Assembly (NCBI GenBank): GCA_963836015.1
Contig: CAWIIF010000004.1
Location: 372,001 to 436,000 of the forward strand
Source: CAWCDJ01 sp963836015
Lineage (GTDB): Bacteria; Acidobacteriota; Terriglobia; Bryobacterales; Bryobacteraceae
Direction: 5' to 3'
Length of the DNA: 64,000 nucleotides
Each line of letters begins with the position of its first letter. Position 1 is the stretch's first letter. A model generated the notes under the pieces. It was not told the origin of the DNA and searched no databases. It worked only from the letters and a program-made list of their open reading frames with translations. A program made the position numbers and the translations under genes. This document shows positions 46,695-55,500 of the stretch, piece after piece.

Positions 46695-47803
46695 ATGAAG
46701 ATTTCACTTTCGAGAAGGAAACTAATGCAGGCAGCGGGGCTCGCTCCGTTTCTGCCGCGCTTCCGGGCGGCGGCCGCGCCGGCGGGCCCGCAATGGCCCA
46801 TTCAGGAAGGGCCCGACACGCCCAAGATCTGCCTGCCGGGCGGGCGGGACGAAGCCTCCATGCGCCGCGTCAAGCAGGTCGGGGTCGATTACGTGATGGG
46901 CGGCATGGGCCGTACCCATGGAAACCGGAAGACATCCGGGCCCAGATCGACCGCTATAAAGCCGCCGGCCTGACTCTCTACAACATCATGATCGGCGGTT
47001 TCGATAATGCTATCTACGCACGCCCCGGCCGGGACGAGGATATCGAGAAGGTCAAGGAATCGATCGTGGCGGCGGGCCAGGCGGGGCTGCCGGTGATCGA
47101 GTACAACTGGTACGCCCACCGCTTCATGGAGGGCTACCACGAGGAGACCGGCCGCGCCGGCGCGGGCTACACCGCCATGGATTACGACCGCGAGGTCGAT
47201 GGCCAGAAGGCCAACACGCTGCCGCCGCTCCCCAACGAGGGCGCCCACACACTCGAGGAGATGTCGACAAACATCACGTACTTTTTGAAGGCCGTGGTGC
47301 CGGTGGCGGAGAAGGCGGGCGTCCGCCTGGCGCTGCATCCCAACGATCCGCCGGTGCCGCTGAGCCGGGGCTCGCAGCAGATCATGGGGACGGTGGCGGG
47401 CTGGAAGCATCTCATCTCGATCGTGGACAGCCCATCCAACGGCATCACCTTCGATTGCGGCGTGACCCGCGAAATGGGGGAGGACCCGGTGGAAACCGCC
47501 CGCTATTTCGCAAGCCGCAAGCGCATCAACCACGTGCATTTCCGCAACGTGATGGTGCGCAAGCCGTACGAGCACTACACCGAGGTCTTCATCGACGCGG
47601 GTATGGTGAACATGTTCGCGGTCATGAAGGAACTGGTCCGCAACAAGTACAATGGCACCATCTATCCGGAGCACCCGCGCGCGCTCGATTACGATCGCGA
47701 ACGCCGCCCCATCCGCGGCTATCCAGGCGGTGGCGGTTACACCGGCGATGTCTACGACGTGGCCTATGCGCGTGCCATGCTGCAGGCCGCGCTGGAGTCG
47801 TAA
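46695..47803 (+). pseudogene. Mannonate dehydratase (UxuA)-family protein with Tat signal, frameshifted
   Basis: Starts MKISLSRRKLMQAAGLAPFL, a Tat-type signal, and reads VKQVGVDYVMGGMG near 46913. There one G appears lost from a G run (ATGGGCC for ATGGGGCC), and the next frame continues PYPWKPEDIRAQIDRYKAAG to the stop at 47803. UxuA-family signatures are LALHPNDPPVPLSRG, SPSNGITFDCGV and HVHFRNVMV (metal and substrate residues). UxuA dehydrates D-mannonate to 2-keto-3-deoxygluconate; exported Acidobacteriota relatives may be isomerases instead. A homopolymer miscount could explain the shift. Confidence 0.78.
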
Positions 47804-47830
47804 TGCACCCGTGATCCGAGCCGGTAGAGC

Positions 47831-47858
47831 GGGAGGGGACCGCAAGGGCGCCCCTCCC
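47831..47858. terminator. Perfect GC-rich hairpin after the UxuA-family gene
   Basis: GGGAGGGG at 47831-47838 and CCCCTCCC at 47851-47858 form an 8-bp stem with a 12-base loop, 28 bases after the stop codon. There is no T-run, so it could be a weak terminator or a dispersed intergenic palindrome. Confidence 0.4.
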
Positions 47859-47934
47859 CTCGCTGAGCCCGAGATGCGGATTTCCCACGTCCGGCTCTCC
47901 TGAAGGCTCTCGCCGCGGGCGTTCGGCCGCCTAC

Positions 47935-48140
47935 ATTTTCGGATTTCAGGACTTCGACGGCTTTTTCGACTTGGCGGTCGCGGCCGGCGGCGAAATCGGC
48001 GGGGCCGTTGTCCACGAAGACATCGGGCGTAACGCCGTAATTTTCCATGTTGCGGCCCGCGGCGGTGAAGATCCCGTAGGACGGAGTGCGAATCTGCGAG
48101 CCATCGAGCAGGCCGTAGGCACCGGTGCCTATCACCCGCA
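47935..48140 (-). pseudogene. S41/tricorn-type peptidase, C-terminal fragment
   Basis: The minus-strand frame reads IGTGAYGLLDGSQIRTPSYG, NMENYGVTPDVFVDN and AGRDRQVEKAVEVLK. This matches the conserved end of the S41 tail-specific/tricorn-core peptidases (ENYGV-PD, AGRD-Q-EKAVE). The active-site serine lies upstream in intact proteins and is absent. The fragment abuts the cupin fragment. Not functional. Confidence 0.6.
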
Positions 48141-48150
48141 GCGTCGAAGA

Positions 48151-48234
48151 CTAGCCTTCGACGCCGGGAGTCGCCTGATTTCCGTCGGCGATCCTGTTTG
48201 CCGGGTTCTTCAAGAAGACGGGGAAGTCGTTCAT
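48151..48234 (-). pseudogene. Cupin-family protein, N-terminal fragment
   Basis: 27 codons from an ATG, MNDFPVFLKNPANRIADGNQ and then ATPGVEG, before a TAG. The next bases restore YVFD in another frame, so a single base seems lost. The peptide resembles the start of small single-domain cupins; the metal-binding barrel is missing. Identification is from memory of the family and tentative. Confidence 0.35.
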
Positions 48235-48275
48235 ACCTTTATCTCGACGTCGTGGCACTGGCAATATCGTAGCCG

Positions 48276-48420
48276 TCACGCGGCGACCTGAACGACGCAG
48301 AACAGATTGCCATCGGGGTCTTCCAAAACAACGAAGTTAGCACCCGGTCTGTAGCGCCAAGGATAGCGAGTCGCACCGATGCTGATAAGCCGCTCCACTT
48401 CGCCCGCCCTGTCGGTCGTG
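48276..48420 (-). pseudogene. VOC (glyoxalase-like) protein, C-terminal fragment
   Basis: Reads AGEVERLISIGATRYPWRYR, PGANFVVLEDPDGNLFCVV and a stop at 48276. The VxLxDPDGNxFC ending is the standard C-terminus of VOC-superfamily proteins, with the metal-ligand acidic residue on the last strand missing or altered. The frame is fused upstream, without a stop, to a glycoside hydrolase fragment, giving a chimeric 83-residue open frame. Confidence 0.6.
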
Positions 48421-48423
48421 TAA

Positions 48424-48780
48424 CCCCCAGCTGTAGGCTGCCACGTCGCCTGCACCAGCGCGAACTTGTTCGGCGGCTCGGTCTTGCCGTAGCTGGAATC
48501 GTCGGTATTGTCGGGTTCGTTCCACACATCCCAGGCGAGAATGCGGTCGTCGTCGGCAAAGGCCAGTACGACGTTGGTGGCATATTCCAGGAACCGGTCG
48601 TACTGCTTGGGTCTTTAAGCGCCAGAGCCCCCGGACGTGGCCGCGGTTGAATCCCCACCGCCGGATAGGGATCCCAGCAGGAATCGAAGATCACGAAAAT
48701 CGGCTTGATCTTGTGCCGCTTGGCAATGCTCAGGAACTTGTCGGATGCGCCCCGCTTCGCCCTCTCGATCGCTTCCTGGT
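48424..48780 (-). pseudogene. Glycoside hydrolase (clan GH-A-like) internal fragment
   Basis: The first part reads DKFLSIAKRHKIKPIFVIFD and SCWDPYPAVGIQPRPRPG. A frameshift near 48606 leads to QYDRFLEYATNVVLAFADDD and ILAWDVWNEPDNTDDSSYG, where WNEP holds the usual acid/base glutamate. It then runs into the VOC fragment. Both ends of the enzyme are missing: upstream it stops near the serine recombinase region, downstream at the VOC junction. Confidence 0.65.
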
Positions 48781-48909
48781 CACATAAGTCCTGGCCGAAA
48801 AGGATCGACTGCGGCCATAGTTAGGTGACACTCTGAAATGGCCGCCAAACGGGCCTTTCCAAAGGCAAAATCCGACAACGTATTTGGCCAGGCACGAAAG
48901 TCGACGAAA

Positions 48910-49479
48910 ATGTTCCGCGCCGGCCTGTATGCCCGCGTTTCCACGAACGATCAGCAGACGCTGCCCATGCAAAGTCGCGCCATGCGGGAGTATATCGCCC
49001 GGCGCGGCTGGACGATCGCCTTGCAAGTTCGTGAGGTCGGTCCCGGTGCAGCCAGGCGAGAGGCATGTGAGAAACTGATGGAGGCTGCCCGCCGCCGCGA
49101 GATTGACGTCGTGCTGGTCTGGCGGCTGGATCGCTGGGGCCGGTCAGTAACGGATCTGTTCGCGACTCTCCAGGAACTGGAGCATCTCGGCGTGGGCTTC
49201 ATGTCACTGACCGAGGCATAGGATCTGACTACGCCCGCTGGTCGAGCCATGGCCGGGCTGCTCTCGGTTTTCTCGGAGTTCGAAAGAGAGGTTCTGCGGG
49301 AACGAACGCGGGCGGGCTTGGCTCATGCCCGGCAGAACGGCAAACAACTGGGTCGGCCGATGACGGCAGGGCTCCATGCGGAAGAGGTGCGGAAGCTGCA
49401 CCGCGCCGGCGTCAGCAAATCCGAAATCGCCCGCCGTCTGCAGATCGGCCGCACCTCGGTGCGTCGCATTTTGGACTGA
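48910..49479 (+). pseudogene. Serine recombinase (resolvase/invertase) with an in-frame amber codon
   Basis: From MFRAGLYARVSTNDQQT (nucleophile Ser11) through IDVVLVWRLDRWGRSVTDLF. The frame meets TAG at 49219-49221 after SLTEA, then continues in the same frame: DLTTPAGRAMAGLLSVFSEF, ERTRAGLAHARQNGKQLGRP and a C-terminal helix-turn-helix (GVSKSEIARRLQIGRTSVRR). Intact length would be ~190 residues. Homologues usually have Leu at the stop position, so one base change (TTG to TAG) explains it. An upstream ATG at 48838 is possible. The first ~104 residues alone would lack DNA-binding. Confidence 0.85.
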
Positions 49480-49486
49480 CCGACTG

Positions 49487-49729
49487 CTACAAGGAATACG
49501 TCAACGGCGTTTCCTGAACGTCTTCTTCTCGGAACTTGCCGCGAATGTGCTTGCCGAAATGTCGTCCCAAGGATTCTGATGCCAGGAACTCATCATATTC
49601 ATGTGCCGGAAAATCGAAGTACCGCCAAACCCGACCACCATGGAATTTGAGATAGAGCCGTCGTTCCTCTCTCCGGTATGCCACCGCCTCGAAAACGCTG
49701 GAATCTACAGACAGCCAGTCGATGATCAT
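49487..49729 (-). CDS. KTSC-domain protein
   Basis: 80 residues from ATG 49729, preceded by GAGGG. The sequence VDSSVFEAVAYRREERRLYL, then RVWRYFDFPAHEYDEFLAS and GRHFGKHIRGKF, matches the short KTSC domain. This domain is found alone or fused to lysyl-tRNA synthetase-like and phage or mobile-element proteins; function unknown. It is convergent with the recombinase, 7 bases apart, and may have arrived with it. Confidence 0.8.
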   Translation of the reverse strand: MIIDWLSVDSSVFEAVAYRREERRLYLKFHGGRVWRYFDFPAHEYDEFLASESLGRHFGKHIRGKFREEDVQETPLTYSL

Positions 49730-50153
49730 CGGGATCCCTCTATTCCCATTTTCGCAACTGGCCCTCTTTCTTACTATGTGCTTGGCCGTCGGCATGGAGA
49801 CGACGGCAACGCATCGTCTCCGTCACTTTTGTGTGCACGTCTACCGTGGTGGGGCTCGGCCCCCAGCTCCCGACGACCTCAGACATCCTCGTGAGGAACC
49901 GAAATCTGACCGCATGCATACAAGTTCGGCAGCGCGAGGTTCTCCAAGAGTAGAACAAACGACGAAATAGAACCGACGGTACCCTGCTTCTGGCAAACCT
50001 ACGCACCTTCACCGAAAGGACACACGCGCTCTTCCGGTGACAGGTAGCTGAACATCGAACTCCGCTGGGTATCGGTTCCTCGCATAGGCTGAAACATAAA
50101 GACGCGCTTTTGTTTCAACAAGTAACGCGGTCTGGGGCTTTTTCAGCATCCTG
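49730..50153. other. Non-coding stretch, nothing recognised
   Basis: About 420 bases between the KTSC gene and the broken glycoside hydrolase. Open frames here are short and do not resemble known proteins. No tRNA-like fold, hairpin with T-run or repeat was found. Confidence 0.4.
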
Positions 50154-51300
50154 TTAGTACAAGAGGCAGTACTTCTTCAGCGTCAGGCCCAAGTCATAAG
50201 CGAACGCGCGGGTCGCGTCCCGGTCGCGCTTCTCGGCCGGCTGCTCGCGCCAAAACCGGATCTTAGCGGTCGGGGGCTCGTACATAGGAACCATCTCGGC
50301 CGATTCCAGCAGGTTCGCTTCGGCTTCCGCTGCGTCCAGGATCTTGTCGATTGGTGTTTTCGACGCGTTGAACGCGCCTTGGTTGTCCCGCAAAGCCGCC
50401 TCGATCGCCTTGAGCGCTCTCTCGGCGTGGCCTTCCCGGTTCGGTACCGGCTTAATCATCGTGTTCAGACCGCGGTTTCTGTAGAATCCCATCACGGCTG
50501 AGATGATCGCAGGGTCGCGAATCGTGCCATCCGGATAGAAGAGCCCGTGGATCTCGCCTCAATACCCGGAAATGATCAGGTTGAACAGATACCAACCCGT
50601 CTTGTGCTTCTGCGCGATCTCCAGCACCATGTCATACGGATTGCCACGGGCAATACACCTGGTCTCCGAGTTGAGCATGGGCTTGCCAGGTGTAATCGTG
50701 AAAGCTCAGCACGTCCACGAGGTCGGCGGTAGGTTCCATCTCGCGCGAAAACGTGTATCCCACGGTGGTGGCGTTCACCGGGTCCAGCTTCTTGACGTAG
50801 GTCAGATTGTACCGGACGAACTCCGTGATTTCCGATTCCCGCTGTTTCTTCTCATCGGCGGTAGCCCTTTCGTAGTAGGAGTTGGTGAAGGGCTCGTTCA
50901 TGATGTCCCACATAAGAAGTCCGGGCTCGTCCTTGACTCCCTCGACGATGGCCTTTACGTAGGCCTCGCCCCGCGGGCGGAATGCGGGCTTGAGGGTGTC
51001 CCGGTTCAGGTTGTTCCCATTCCACAAAATGGGCATGGTCGAGAAGCCCAGCCGTTGCGACGTGCGAATGTAGTTCCGGATGTGGTCGAGATACGCCTGC
51101 GGATCCCTTTCGTAGGCCTCATAGCTGAGCCAGATACGAGTGCTGTTCAGATTCACCCGCTTCGCGAACGGCCTGATCGGCGTTCATCCCGTAGTTGACA
51201 CCGCGGATGAAGCTGTAGTCCTTCGATGGTCTATCTGCCCGGCGGGCACGACGACCGCGGCAAGAGCAACCCCCGCCAGGAGGGCAAGGCGTGTTTTCAT
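50154..51300 (-). pseudogene. Secreted GH5-like glycoside hydrolase, several frameshifts
   Basis: Starts at ATG 51300 (MKTRLALLAGVALAAVVVPAG, signal peptide) with a strong GGAGGAG in front. The reading then changes frame repeatedly: DYSFIRGVNYGMNADQA; LNSTRIWLSYEAYERDPQAY through LLMWDIMNEPFTNSYYE (acid/base Glu) and DVLSFHDYTWQ; LNSETRCIARGNPYDMV (nucleophile region) and TGWYLFNLIISGY; then FYPDGTIRDPAIISAVMGFY and a C-terminal helical part to 50154. At least four shifts are needed to read ~380 residues, so this is a genuine pseudogene, not one sequencing slip. Confidence 0.75.
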
Positions 51301-51342
51301 CTTGCTCCTCCAAGCTCACTGAATACAATTCCAAAGGCGTCC

Positions 51343-52583
51343 TCAATGGCGCTTCCCGTAAGACTTGTTGGGCGCACCGGGCGTGGGAACGTCGGTGGCG
51401 GCGCCATCCGGGAAGCGGCCCACGCTCCTGTTGGCGGCACTGGCTGCCGCGGCGGCCGGCCCGAAGCCTCTGGCCAGGCCGGGCACAACCACGATGCAGC
51501 CACCCTTGCCTTGCTCCGCCCCCAGCGTGGCGAGTTCGGGGCTGGCGATGGTCCCATTACCGCTCGAGTCATCTGGTGGGAGCCGTAGACCATGGCGTCG
51601 ACCACCACCGTGCCGCTGGCGTCCAGCAGCGCGATCGAGCCCGCATGGGCGGAGAGCACGCCCCCGAACCACTGATTGGGTGCCGGCGATCCCTGGTAGC
51701 CCACCGTCGCGGCCAGGGGGTTGACCACGGGCGCCCCGTACGGGTGCCCTTTGACCATGGGGCTGTCTAGCGTGATGCCGCTGCCCAGCGCCTGCACTGC
51801 GTCGCCGCTCACGTGCGGGAATTTCGTGGCGGGCGAGAGGCTGATCCCGGTCCCACATCCGACACGTCAACGCCGGACTGGTGGTCGAACTGGAGCGGGG
51901 CGGCCAGGTCGACGTCCGTGCCGTTCGCACCGGCGGTATCGACGCTTGCGACCTTAACGAGTTCCTGGTGTCTGCCCGTGCCTACGGTCAGCGTGTCGCC
52001 GAGCAAGTAGAAGCCGCGGCTCGCGAGCTTCGTCCCAGCTTGGATCACCGCCAGTTTGATGGGGGCCCACTGGCTTGGCGTGTGGATCAGGCTCCTGCCG
52101 GAGAGGTCGATGTGGCTGCCGATTGTAATTTGGCGCCATGTCCGCGATTGGTTGGGTGTCGAATCCGCCCTTGGCCGGACCTGGGAAGTTGGGTCCGGGC
52201 GGCGCCTGATAGAGGTGGTTGCCGTTACCCGACTGGTCGTAGATGACGTTGATGACGCAGATCGTGTCGGCGCAGAATGCATCCTGCGCGGCCGTGTCAG
52301 CATATCCGCCGCCATCCGGGGCCGGTGATGCGATGGGCTGTACGACGCCGATGTCCAGCGTCCTGCCGTTCGACTGGCGCTTGACCTGATAGAGCGGGCC
52401 ATCGTAGGAGGCGTACAGCGCGCGGGTGGTGCTGTGGGCGGCAACGCAGGGGGTACGCGCCGCACCATAGATGTCGCAAGGGCCCTGCGGCCGGGCCGGA
52501 GCAGCCCCGGGTGCTGTGGCAACCGTCAACGCGGCGCCAATCAGGGTCAGCGGCAACCAATTGAGTTGCAAAAGCGCCCTCAA
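51343..52583 (-). pseudogene. Degenerate tandem copy of the GH54 gene, catalytic core deleted
   Basis: Begins (TTG 52583) at the stop of the larger GH54 gene with ALLQLNWLPLTLIGAALTVA (signal peptide). It repeats the GH54 N-terminus GPCDIYGAARTPCVAAHSTT and TAAQDAFCADTICVINVIYD. After DTQPIADMAP (52110) it jumps, with a frame change, straight to GTKLASRGFYLLGDTLTVGT of the lamin-tail region. One repeat module, GSGITLDSPMVKG, YQGSPAPNQWFGGVLS and a final DVPTPGAPNKSYGKR in another frame follow. The segment holding both catalytic residues is missing. Not a working enzyme. Confidence 0.8.
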
Positions 52584-55500
52584 TCGCGCTTCCCGTGATA
52601 TTTGTTGGGCGCACCGGGCGTGGGAACGTCGCTGGCGATCTGTGCCCCGCCGGCGTGCGTCCTGGTCAAAGGACCGGTGAGGGTGATGCCGGTGCCGGAG
52701 ATCCGGGCGCCGGCCTCGTGCGCATGAGTGAGCGGCGTGGCGACGGTGATTCTGACGCCGCCTCTACCGCCGGTGAAGGACGCGATCACCGCCGTCTCCT
52801 GGTTCGTGCCACTGTCAATGCCGATGGTCTGGCCGGCGGCAAAGCCCATCCCGCTGGTGATCGGAATGACAGTCGCGCCCACGCTGGTAGCGGCGCCCGC
52901 CGTAGTGGCGCCCGCGGTACCAACCGCCGCGATGACGGCGGTCTCGAGGTTCGCGCCGGTGTCGATCATAATCGTCTGGCCGGCGACAAAGCCGGCGACG
53001 GCGGCGACTTTGATATTGGCTGCGCCGGCGGACGCACCGGCGGGCAGGGTGGTGGCGGGCTGCAACAGAAAATCGGTGCAGTTGCTGTCGGTATCGGCGC
53101 CGTCCGGGAAGCGGCCTAAGCTCCGATTGGTCTCGGCTACCGGAGCGCCTCGCCCGCCGAAACCGCCGCGGCCCGGGCCGGGCGAGGCCGCGTGGCAGCC
53201 GCTCTGTCCGGATCCGGAGGCGGCCTGGTAACCCTCGGCGGCCCATGGGTCGACGAGGCCGCCGTAGTTGAGGCTGTCGACCACCAGGCCGGCGGCGTCA
53301 CGCAGCACCATGTTGCCGGCGAGGGGAGACAGGGCGGGGCCACCGAACCACTGGTTGGGCGCCGGCGTCCCCTGGTAGCCCGCGGTGGTCACCGCTGCGT
53401 CACGCACAACGGCGTCGATCCCGTGGTCCTTTGCCAGGGGGCTGTCGAGCGTGATGCCGGCGCCGAGCGCCTGCACGGGCTCGTTGCTCGAACGGGCGAA
53501 GGCCGTCGCCGGTTTGAAGCTGATCCCCGTTCCCCGATTGCTGAACGGGAGGTTGGCCGCATGGCTGAACTTCAGTGGGGCGGCCAGGTCGAGGCCCATG
53601 CCCTGATCGATCACCTCCTCCCTGCTGGGATGCGCTTTGGCGAGTGCCGGGGTAAAGCTCACGCTCGTGCCGCCCGGATCTGCGCCGCCGACCGCGGTGA
53701 TGGTCACTGTTTCCTGGGTCGCGGGGGTGCCAATGGTCATCTTGTCGCCCACAGCGAAACCGTTCGCTCCGCCCGGGCCGCGGCCTTGGACCTTGACGCT
53801 GGCCGCACCGGCGCTCGCATCCGCCGAGAGCACCCCGCGGATCGACTGCGTGCCGACCTTGGTAACCGTGACGGACTCGATCCCATGGCCGACGCTGTCG
53901 ATGTCCAACACGATCTTGTCTCCGGCTGAGATGTGGGCGACGTTCGTCCCTCCTCCAGGTTGACCCACCTGCCAAAACTTGATATTGGTCGCGCCGGCGG
54001 GTGCGTCCGCTCCCAGGTAGGCTTGGGTGCCCGGCTGGCCGACCGCGGTGACCGTGGCCACCTCGTATTTCTCCACGGTCCTTGCGACCGCGGGGTAGGT
54101 GGCGCCGTAGCCGAGGGCGATCTTCTCGCCGACCGCGAAGCCGGCCACGCTCGCAACCGGCACGTTGGTCGAGCCGGCGGGGATTGTGATCACCGGACCC
54201 TCGGGGAGGGGCTGCCACAGCGTCGTATGGTTGCCGGCCGCCGTCCCGATGCTTGCGATCTTGCGGGTCTCCGCGCCGGAGCCGGTGTCGATGTCGATCG
54301 AATCGCCAACGTTCATGCCGGCCGTGCTTCGCACGTAGATAGTGGTGTCGCCATGGCGCGCGGCGGCCGCCAGCCCCGAATCGGAGAGGCCTAACAGGTA
54401 GAAGCTGCGAGCTGCGAGCCTCGTCCCGGCCGGGATCTTCACCGCCGAGAAGATGGCTTGCTGGGTCGGGTGCGCGGCCAGCGTCCAGTTGGAGAGGTCG
54501 ATAGCGCTTGCGCCGGCGTTATAGAGCTCGATGAACGAATCCGTCGAGTTGTTGGGTGCGCTCACGCGGGCCTCGTTGATCTTGACCGGGCTGACGTTCC
54601 GCACCTTTTCGGCCGTCGTCTCGGATTGCCTCCGGCCGTTCGTCGTCCACGAGGCGTTGCCGACCAGGTCGCCGTTGAAGGCCGCCGGGCCCGAGGTAAC
54701 CTTGAAGGTCGCGCTCACGCTGGTGCCGGGCGGCACCGAATCGAACGTCGCTGGCGAGCCGGGGGCCGAGACGGTCCACCCCCTAGGCACGGAAATGCTC
54801 AACTCGGTGTTGATGGCGGGAGCGCTCGCGGTGTTCGTGAACGTCACCGTGGTGTCCTGGGTGGACCGCGGTGAAAACGTCTGGAGTCCCGGCGGAGTGG
54901 CAACTGCCGACGCCGGCGCCAGGCTCAGCCGCGGCACATCGTACCTGGCAGCCACCACGTTGGCATGCACGAGTTGGTCGGTGGCGTTGGTCGGGAAGGT
55001 GCCGGCGGCCGTCATCGCGCCTTCATAGAAGGTGCCCTGCGAGCCGTTGCTGTTGTCGCCGCCGTTGCCCAGGAGGATGGCCCCCTGCTTGCGCATCGGG
55101 TCGTACGTGGAATTGACACGCGGTCCGTCGAACATGACCGACAGGTCGCCCTTCTGCGCGTCGCCGCCCATGGAAGTCCAGTGGTGCGGTTCGCCCTTGG
55201 CCATAGCGGTCACGAAGCGCCAGGTGATATTCGGCAGGTTGGCGCAGTGTTTGTCGGATCCATCCGGGTTGACGCAACCGACCAGGTTGTTCTCCTGGTC
55301 GGTCATGATCCACGGGCCGGGAGGGTTACCGTGATACCAGGCGCCGGCGGTGCCGTAGTAGGTCGTTTCCATGGTGCCGTTGTCGTCGTCCCGGCTATCG
55401 ATCTCGGCGTTGCCGTAGTCGAAGCAGCAGCCGGAGTTGTAATGGCGGCCGTTGATGACCCAGTACTGTCCCTCCGCCTGATCGTCGACCGCGGTGCCGT

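Noticed and set aside
49219..49221. Pyrrolysine at the recombinase TAG
   Set aside because: No pyl genes or suitable family precedent for serine recombinases; a simple nonsense mutation is more economical.
52600..54400. Repeated GTG/GCC-rich DNA, possible CRISPR or tandem-repeat array
   Set aside because: The periodicity comes from protein repeat modules of the GH54 gene. Unit lengths vary, and there are no identical repeats with spacers.
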